A stretch of 64,000 nt of DNA from NCBI RefSeq assembly GCF_036226445.1, contig NZ_CP108474.1:2604001-2668000 (forward strand). The letters run 5' to 3'. Of this stretch, positions 59,910 through 64,000 are shown one piece after another. The number at the start of each line of letters is the position of its first letter. Within the stretch, counting starts at the first letter, position 1. A program made the position numbers and the translations under genes. Source of the stretch: Streptomyces sp. NBC_01255 (GTDB taxonomy: Bacteria > Actinomycetota > Actinomycetes > Streptomycetales > Streptomycetaceae). The notes beneath the pieces are model-generated. The model ran no database searches. It was not told where the DNA came from and worked only from the letters and a program-made list of their open reading frames with translations.

Positions 59910-60650
59910 TCACCCGGCGGCGCGCTGGTAGAAGGGGCGTACCCGCTCCAGCATCCAGTCGCCGACCGGGTCCTGCGCCATGTCGAGCAGGATGAGGTTG
60001 ACCGGCCAGGCGACCTCGACGCGGCCGAGGGCGCGGCCGAGGGCGTCCAGGGGGGCGTTGCGGTCGACGCCGTCCCAGGCGGCGAGCTGGACGCCGATGA
60101 AGAGGGCGGGTTCGGTGCCCTCGACGCTCGCGAGGGCGCGGCGGGCGGTGGCGACGACGCCCGTGGCCTCGAACTCGGCGGACGCGGCGGCGAGGAAGTC
60201 GACGGGGTCGTCCTGCCAGTCGGGCTCGAAGAGCCGGACGCGGCCGCCGGTGGCCGGGCCGTCGAGCGGGGTGCGGCCGGTCCGGCAGAGTTCCGCCACG
60301 GCGGGCGGGGGCAGCGGGACGCCGACGGTGCCGCCGGGGTTCACGGCGATGCCCAGCTGCGGGGGCAGGCCGCGGGCGAAGTCGCGGGCGGGGGCGACGG
60401 TGTAGGACATGTGCGTGCCGACACAGGCGACGAACTGCTGCTCGGAGCTGAAGACGGGGACGAAGGCCGCGCCGTCGATCTCCATCGTGGCGAGGTCCAG
60501 GTCGGGACTGTCGGGACCGCCGCCGTTGGGCAGCGGGATCCAGACCGGGCTGCGGCCCAGCACCTCGACCAGTCGGCCCCCTGCGCCGGGGTTGCCGAGC
60601 GAGGCGGCCAGCACCTCTTCGAGCTCATTGCCCGGCCACGTCACGTCCAC
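59910..60650 (-). CDS. SseB-like protein
   Basis: A 246-residue SseB family protein. The N-terminal domain carries 'ELEEVLAASLGNPGAGGRLV', 'EVLGRSPVWIPLPNGGG' and 'FVPVFSSEQQFVACVG', the SseB_N pattern. The C-terminal half 'VDFLAAASAEFEATGVVATA' and 'LFIGVQLAAWDGVDRNAPL' is SseB_C-like. It is clearly a paralogue of the neighbour to its right in transcription: both end in 'VRPFY' / 'ARPFYDR' segments after 'WLS' or 'DWML'. The GTG at 60650 has AGGGGAAG upstream. The two genes are about 90 bases apart and may form one unit. Confidence 0.75.
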   Translation of the reverse strand: MDVTWPGNELEEVLAASLGNPGAGGRLVEVLGRSPVWIPLPNGGGPDSPDLDLATMEIDGAAFVPVFSSEQQFVACVGTHMSYTVAPARDFARGLPPQLGIAVNPGGTVGVPLPPPAVAELCRTGRTPLDGPATGGRVRLFEPDWQDDPVDFLAAASAEFEATGVVATARRALASVEGTEPALFIGVQLAAWDGVDRNAPLDALGRALGRVEVAWPVNLILLDMAQDPVGDWMLERVRPFYQRAAG

Positions 60651-60790
60651 GGTCCCACTTCCCCTGTTCTCGCGCGGGCGCACCCTCCCGCGCCGCCCCG
60701 CAGCACCCTAACGCCGCCCCGGAGCCGCCGTGGCCAAAAGCAGGGGGTACGAGCAAGAGGGACGGCCCTCGGGCCGCGTCGGGGGCGCCC

Positions 60791-61465
60791 TCAGGCCGCG
60801 TCGCGGAAGCCGATCCTCCGCAGGGCGTCCGCGGCGTCCCGGTCCAGGAGCGTCGCGGACGCGCAGCCGTGCGGCAGGGCGCCGGACTCGGCGGCCCGCA
60901 GGAGCCGGCCGACGGCCCGCCGGTGCCGGGCGAAGGCGTAGGCGGAGACACCGCGGCCCCGGGCGCGCTGGCCGTCGCGCGCGATGTCCGGGCCGACGTC
61001 GAGCAGGACCAGGTGCAGGGCGCCGCCGCGGCGCCGCGCCTCGCGGGCGAGCCAGCGCCGCACCCAGGACTGGGTGCCGCAGTCGTGCACGACGACGCTC
61101 GCGCCGGAGCGCAGGGCGCGGCGCAGTCCGGCGTAGTGCGCGAGCCGGACCAGGGGGCGGTAGACCGCGTACGGCAGGAGGCGCGGCATGCGGGCCTCCC
61201 AGCGCTCGCGGACGTCCTGGGAGTCGATGCCCCGGCCTTCGGCGGCGCGTCTCATGAGGGTGGACTTGCCGCTGCCGGGCAGCCCGGAGACGACGACGAG
61301 GTCGCCGGCGGCGAAGGTGAGGGCACGGGGCCCCCGGCCGCCGCGCTCGCGCAGGTCCCGCAGGAGCCGGCCTCGGCGGCCGGTTCTGGCCCTGGTCCGG
61401 GCCCGGGCACGCTGGGACGGTATGCCGGTACTGGTCCCGTATGCGCCGGTGTGCTGAATCCTCAT
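60791..61465 (-). CDS. P-loop NTPase, small-molecule or zeta-like kinase
   Basis: A 224-residue protein with a basic N terminus (about 1-45, many Arg) and then an AAA_33-type P-loop kinase: Walker A 'LVVVSGLPGSGKSTLMRRAA', a Walker B-like 'ASVVVHDCGTQSWVRR', and Arg-rich helices with possible lid residues. The family includes zeta-like toxins and small-molecule kinases; no antitoxin gene is adjacent, so I would not call it a toxin. It is divergent from the glycine riboswitch and gcvT. Confidence 0.7.
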   Translation of the reverse strand: MRIQHTGAYGTSTGIPSQRARARTRARTGRRGRLLRDLRERGGRGPRALTFAAGDLVVVSGLPGSGKSTLMRRAAEGRGIDSQDVRERWEARMPRLLPYAVYRPLVRLAHYAGLRRALRSGASVVVHDCGTQSWVRRWLAREARRRGGALHLVLLDVGPDIARDGQRARGRGVSAYAFARHRRAVGRLLRAAESGALPHGCASATLLDRDAADALRRIGFRDAA

Positions 61466-61623
61466 CGTTGCTCCCCCTGCCGGGCCTCAGGAGACCCTTG
61501 CCCACAAAGTGTAAAGAAGCGGTAATGAGATACAAGTGATGTGCCGCGCGGAGCACGCGTGCAATGATGTGCGCGCCAGGCGCGCTCAGTCGCCATACAA
61601 CCTCATACCGGCCGCTCGAATCC

Positions 61624-61830
61624 GCGCGGGAGAGTTCCGGAACGCCTCGGCGTCCGGACGCCGAAGGAGCAAGACCCTCCCTTGAATCTCTCAGGCCCCG
61701 TACCGCGTGGATGAGGCAGATCTGAAAAGCGGGACACCCTGCCGTGTCCCCACCCAAGGTGCAAGCCGACCTCTCGTGTGACGAGATGCTCTCGGTGAAC
61801 CTCTCAGGTTCCATGACAGATGGGGAGGAC
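61624..61830 (+). promoter_or_regulatory. tandem glycine riboswitch upstream of gcvT
   Basis: Two glycine aptamers in tandem. The first has GGGAGAG (61628-61634), CCGAAGGAGCAA (61661-61672), then CCTCCCTTGAATCTCTCAGG (61676-61695) and ACCGCGTGGATGAGGCAGA (61702-61720). The second has CACCCAAGGTGCAAGCC (61751-61767), then GGTGAACCTCTCAGGTTCC (61794-61812) and GACAGATGGGGAGG (61815-61828). The GAAGGAGCAA and CTCTCAGG segments are the core glycine-binding motifs. High glycine is expected to turn on gcvT, gcvH and glyA. The ribosome binding site of gcvT is about 50 bases past the second aptamer. Confidence 0.9.
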
Positions 61831-61888
61831 GTCCTCGCCCGTCATGTGTTTCGTCACCGAACCGCCCTTGGGATCCGGGAGCCACCCC

Positions 61889-63013
61889 ATGAGCACTGCC
61901 CCCCGTCTGACCGCCCTCGATGCGCTGCATCGTTCGCTGGGCGCGACCATGACCGACTTCGCGGGCTGGGACATGCCCCTGCGCTACGCCAGCGAGCGGG
62001 ACGAGCACATCGCCGTCCGGACCAAGGCGGGCCTCTTCGACCTCTCCCACATGGGCGAGATCACCGTCACCGGGCCGCAGGCCGTCGAGCTCCTCGACCA
62101 CGCCCTCGTCGGCAACATCTCCACGGTGGGCGTGGGCCGCGCCCGCTACACGATGATCTGCCAGGAGGACGGCGGCATCCTCGACGACCTGATCGTCTAC
62201 CGCCTCGGCGAGACCGAGTACATGGTCGTCGCGAACGCCTCGAACGCGCAGATCGTCCTGGACGCGCTGACCGAGCGCGCGGCCGGCTTCGACGCCGAGG
62301 TCCGCGACGACCGTGACGCGTACGCCCTGATCGCGGTCCAGGGCCCGGAGTCCCCCGGCATCCTGAAGTCGCTCACCGACGCCGACCTGGACGGGCTGAA
62401 GTACTACGCCGGTCTGCCCGGCACGGTCGCCGGCGTGCCCGCGCTGATCGCCCGTACCGGCTACACCGGCGAGGACGGCTTCGAGCTGTTCCTGAAGCCC
62501 GAGCACGCCGAGGGCGTGTGGAAGGCGCTGACCGAGGCGGGTACCCCGGTCGGCCTCATCCCCTGCGGCCTGTCCTGCCGCGACACGCTCCGCCTGGAGG
62601 CGGGCATGCCGCTGTACGGCCACGAGCTGACGACCGCCCTCACCCCCTTCGACGCCGGTCTCGGCCGGGTCGTCAAGTTCGAGAAGACGACCAACGACGG
62701 CCGCTTCGTCGGCCGTGAGGCGCTCGAGAAGGCCGCCGAGCGCGCCGAGACCGCCCCGCCGCGCAAGCTCGTCGGCCTGGTCGCCGAGGGCCGCCGGGTC
62801 CCGCGCGCCGGGTTCTCCGTCGTCAAGGACGGCGTGGTGATCGGCGAGGTGACCTCGGGCGCCCCGTCCCCGACCCTCGGGAAGCCGATCGCGATCGCCT
62901 ACGTGGACGCGGCGCACGCCACGCCCGGCACCGAGGGTGTAGGTGTGGACATCCGCGGCACCCACGAGGCGTACGAGGTCGTGGCGCTGCCGTTCTACAA
63001 GCGCCAGAAGTGA
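61889..63013 (+). CDS. gcvT: glycine cleavage system T protein (aminomethyltransferase)
   Basis: This 374-residue enzyme takes the aminomethyl group from lipoyl-H protein and makes methylene-tetrahydrofolate and ammonia. The N-terminal '[20 protein letters not shown]' and '[20 protein letters not shown]', the catalytic Asp region, and the C-terminal barrel '[20 protein letters not shown]' are typical. The ATG at 61889 has GGGAG upstream; the ORF is open further 5' but that sequence belongs to the riboswitch. It is the first gene of the gcvT-gcvH-glyA run. Confidence 0.96.
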   Translation: MSTAPRLTALDALHRSLGATMTDFAGWDMPLRYASERDEHIAVRTKAGLFDLSHMGEITVTGPQAVELLDHALVGNISTVGVGRARYTMICQEDGGILDDLIVYRLGETEYMVVANASNAQIVLDALTERAAGFDAEVRDDRDAYALIAVQGPESPGILKSLTDADLDGLKYYAGLPGTVAGVPALIARTGYTGEDGFELFLKPEHAEGVWKALTEAGTPVGLIPCGLSCRDTLRLEAGMPLYGHELTTALTPFDAGLGRVVKFEKTTNDGRFVGREALEKAAERAETAPPRKLVGLVAEGRRVPRAGFSVVKDGVVIGEVTSGAPSPTLGKPIAIAYVDAAHATPGTEGVGVDIRGTHEAYEVVALPFYKRQK

Positions 63014-63090
63014 CGCAGTCGTCTCATCCCGGGTCTCATCCCGCGAGACCCACGTTCATCAGTACTCCCCCGATCCAGGAGAATCAGGTC

Positions 63091-63468
63091 ATGAGCAACC
63101 CCCAGCAGCTGCGCTACACCAAGGAGCACGAGTGGCTGACGGCCGCCGAGGACGGCGTCGCGACGGTCGGCATCACGGAGTTCGCGGCCAACGCGCTCGG
63201 TGACGTCGTCTACGCCGACCTCCCCGAGGTCGGCGCGACCGTCACCGCGGGCGAGACCTGTGGCGAGCTGGAGTCGACGAAGTCCGTGAGCGACCTGTAC
63301 TCCCCCGTCACGGGTGAGGTCGTCGCCAGGAACCAGGACGTGGTGGACGACCCGTCGCTGGTGAACTCGGCTCCGTTCGAGGGTGGCTGGCTGTTCAAGG
63401 TACGTGTCGCGGGCGAGCCGGACGAGCTGCTCTCCGCCGACGAGTACACCGCGTTCTCCGCCGGCTGA
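63091..63468 (+). CDS. gcvH: glycine cleavage system H protein
   Basis: This 125-residue lipoyl carrier shuttles the aminomethyl group between the P, T and L proteins. The lipoylated Lys is in '[20 protein letters not shown]', with the family entry '[20 protein letters not shown]'. The ATG at 63091 has AGGAG upstream. The genes for P and L proteins are not in the window. It is 77 bases downstream of gcvT and 31 bases upstream of glyA. Confidence 0.97.
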   Translation: MSNPQQLRYTKEHEWLTAAEDGVATVGITEFAANALGDVVYADLPEVGATVTAGETCGELESTKSVSDLYSPVTGEVVARNQDVVDDPSLVNSAPFEGGWLFKVRVAGEPDELLSADEYTAFSAG

Positions 63469-63499
63469 GACCGGGCCCGAGACCCCTAGGGATCGATTC

Positions 63500-64000
63500 A
63501 TGTCGCTTCTGAACACTCCCCTCCACGAGCTGGACCCCGACGTCGCCGCCGCCGTCGACGCCGAGCTCCTTCGTCAGCAGTCCACCCTCGAGATGATCGC
63601 CTCGGAGAACTTCGCTCCGGTCGCGGTCATGGAGGCCCAGGGCTCCGTCCTCACCAACAAGTACGCCGAGGGCTACCCGGGCCGCCGCTACTACGGCGGC
63701 TGCGAGCACGTCGACGTGGCCGAGCAGATCGCGATCGACCGGGTCAAGGACCTGTTCGGCGCCGAGTACGCCAACGTCCAGCCGCACTCCGGCGCCTCCG
63801 CGAACCAGGCCGCCCTCTTCGCGATCGCCCAGCCCGGCGACACGATCCTGGGTCTGGACCTGGCGCACGGCGGCCACCTCACCCACGGCATGCGCCTGAA
63901 CTTCTCCGGCAAGCAGTTCAACGTGGTCGCGTACCACGTGGACGAGGCCGGTCTGGTCGACATGGCCGAGGTCGAGCGCCTCGCCAAGGAGCACCGCCCC
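63500..64000 (+). CDS. glyA: serine hydroxymethyltransferase, 5' part (continues past window end)
   Basis: Starts at the ATG 63500 and is open to the end of the window, giving the first 167 residues. '[20 protein letters not shown]', '[20 protein letters not shown]' and '[20 protein letters not shown]' are unmistakable SHMT. The PLP enzyme converts serine and tetrahydrofolate to glycine and methylene-tetrahydrofolate, linking serine made by SerA with the glycine cleavage system. The PLP Lys lies beyond the window. The ribosome binding site is CTAGGGATCG, weak but adequately placed. Confidence 0.95.
   Translation, partial: MSLLNTPLHELDPDVAAAVDAELLRQQSTLEMIASENFAPVAVMEAQGSVLTNKYAEGYPGRRYYGGCEHVDVAEQIAIDRVKDLFGAEYANVQPHSGASANQAALFAIAQPGDTILGLDLAHGGHLTHGMRLNFSGKQFNVVAYHVDEAGLVDMAEVERLAKEHRP

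Noticed and set aside
60791..61465. Zeta-toxin/antitoxin system
   Set aside because: Only the P-loop fold is shared; no small antitoxin gene overlaps or precedes it.

Overview
The window is Streptomyces chromosome. Base composition is very GC-rich, third codon positions are almost all G or C, GTG and TTG starts are common, and TTA codons are nearly absent. By content and order it is core chromosome: from memory it matches, in reverse orientation, the Streptomyces coelicolor stretch that runs from ilvE/leuB through ilvBNC and gatCAB to ligA, the dpp-type transporter and gcvT/gcvH/glyA. I saw no insertion sequence, prophage, CRISPR array, tRNA, rRNA or secondary-metabolite cluster. The window opens inside a permease gene and closes inside glyA.

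Layout. 1-7.3 kb: permease end, ilvE, leuB, a tiny conserved gene with tandem operator-like palindromes, a divergent LysR/oxidoreductase pair, a PadR-membrane protein module and an AAC(2')-like acetyltransferase. 7.3-12.9 kb: an alpha/beta hydrolase, the proline degradation pair (P5C dehydrogenase, proline dehydrogenase) with a divergent PucR-type regulator, and a TetR regulator. 12.9-18.6 kb: serA and ilvC, ilvN, ilvB on the minus strand, preceded by a leader peptide and attenuator. 18.5-21.7 kb: a membrane PAS-GGDEF-EAL protein. 21.9-34.6 kb: hydroxyacid dehydrogenase, aldo/keto reductase, sugar dehydrogenase lipoprotein, DUF6191-like protein, a large LuxR regulator, a membrane protein, GNAT, MMPL exporter and a Tat-exported phospholipase C. 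34.8-45.2 kb: an atypical membrane kinase, gatB - small membrane protein - gatA - gatC, an RmdB-type c-di-GMP enzyme and ligA. 45.2-52.3 kb: MetE-like protein, SDR, LOG-like protein, mnmA, a peptidoglycan amidase, cysteine desulfurase, thioesterase and a TRIC-type membrane protein. 52.3-58.7 kb: a five-gene peptide ABC transporter operon. 59-64 kb: two SseB-like paralogues, a P-loop kinase, and the glycine cleavage genes gcvT, gcvH and glyA behind a tandem glycine riboswitch.

How the genes work together. Branched-chain amino acid synthesis is represented by ilvB, ilvN, ilvC, leuB and ilvE. Serine/glycine/one-carbon metabolism is represented by serA, gcvT, gcvH and glyA. Two c-di-GMP enzymes are present. 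The one upstream of ilvB carries an in-frame TTA codon, and its stop codon overlaps the -35 box of the ilv leader promoter. Cysteine desulfurase and MnmA can supply and use sulfur for tRNA thiolation. GatCAB makes Gln- and/or Asn-tRNA.

The most notable observations are: copies of dispersed Streptomyces repeats inserted in frame inside both ligA and the PAS domain of the GGDEF protein; a perfect 12-bp inverted repeat that lies at the ribosome-binding sites of the divergent AAC(2')-like/hydrolase pair; twin 14-bp palindromes in front of a 43-residue gene; a 51-bp palindrome in front of the TetR gene; and the TTA-containing GGDEF gene coupled to the ilv promoter. I did not see a convincing wholly new multi-gene system. 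All assignments are by reading the sequence, without database searches.
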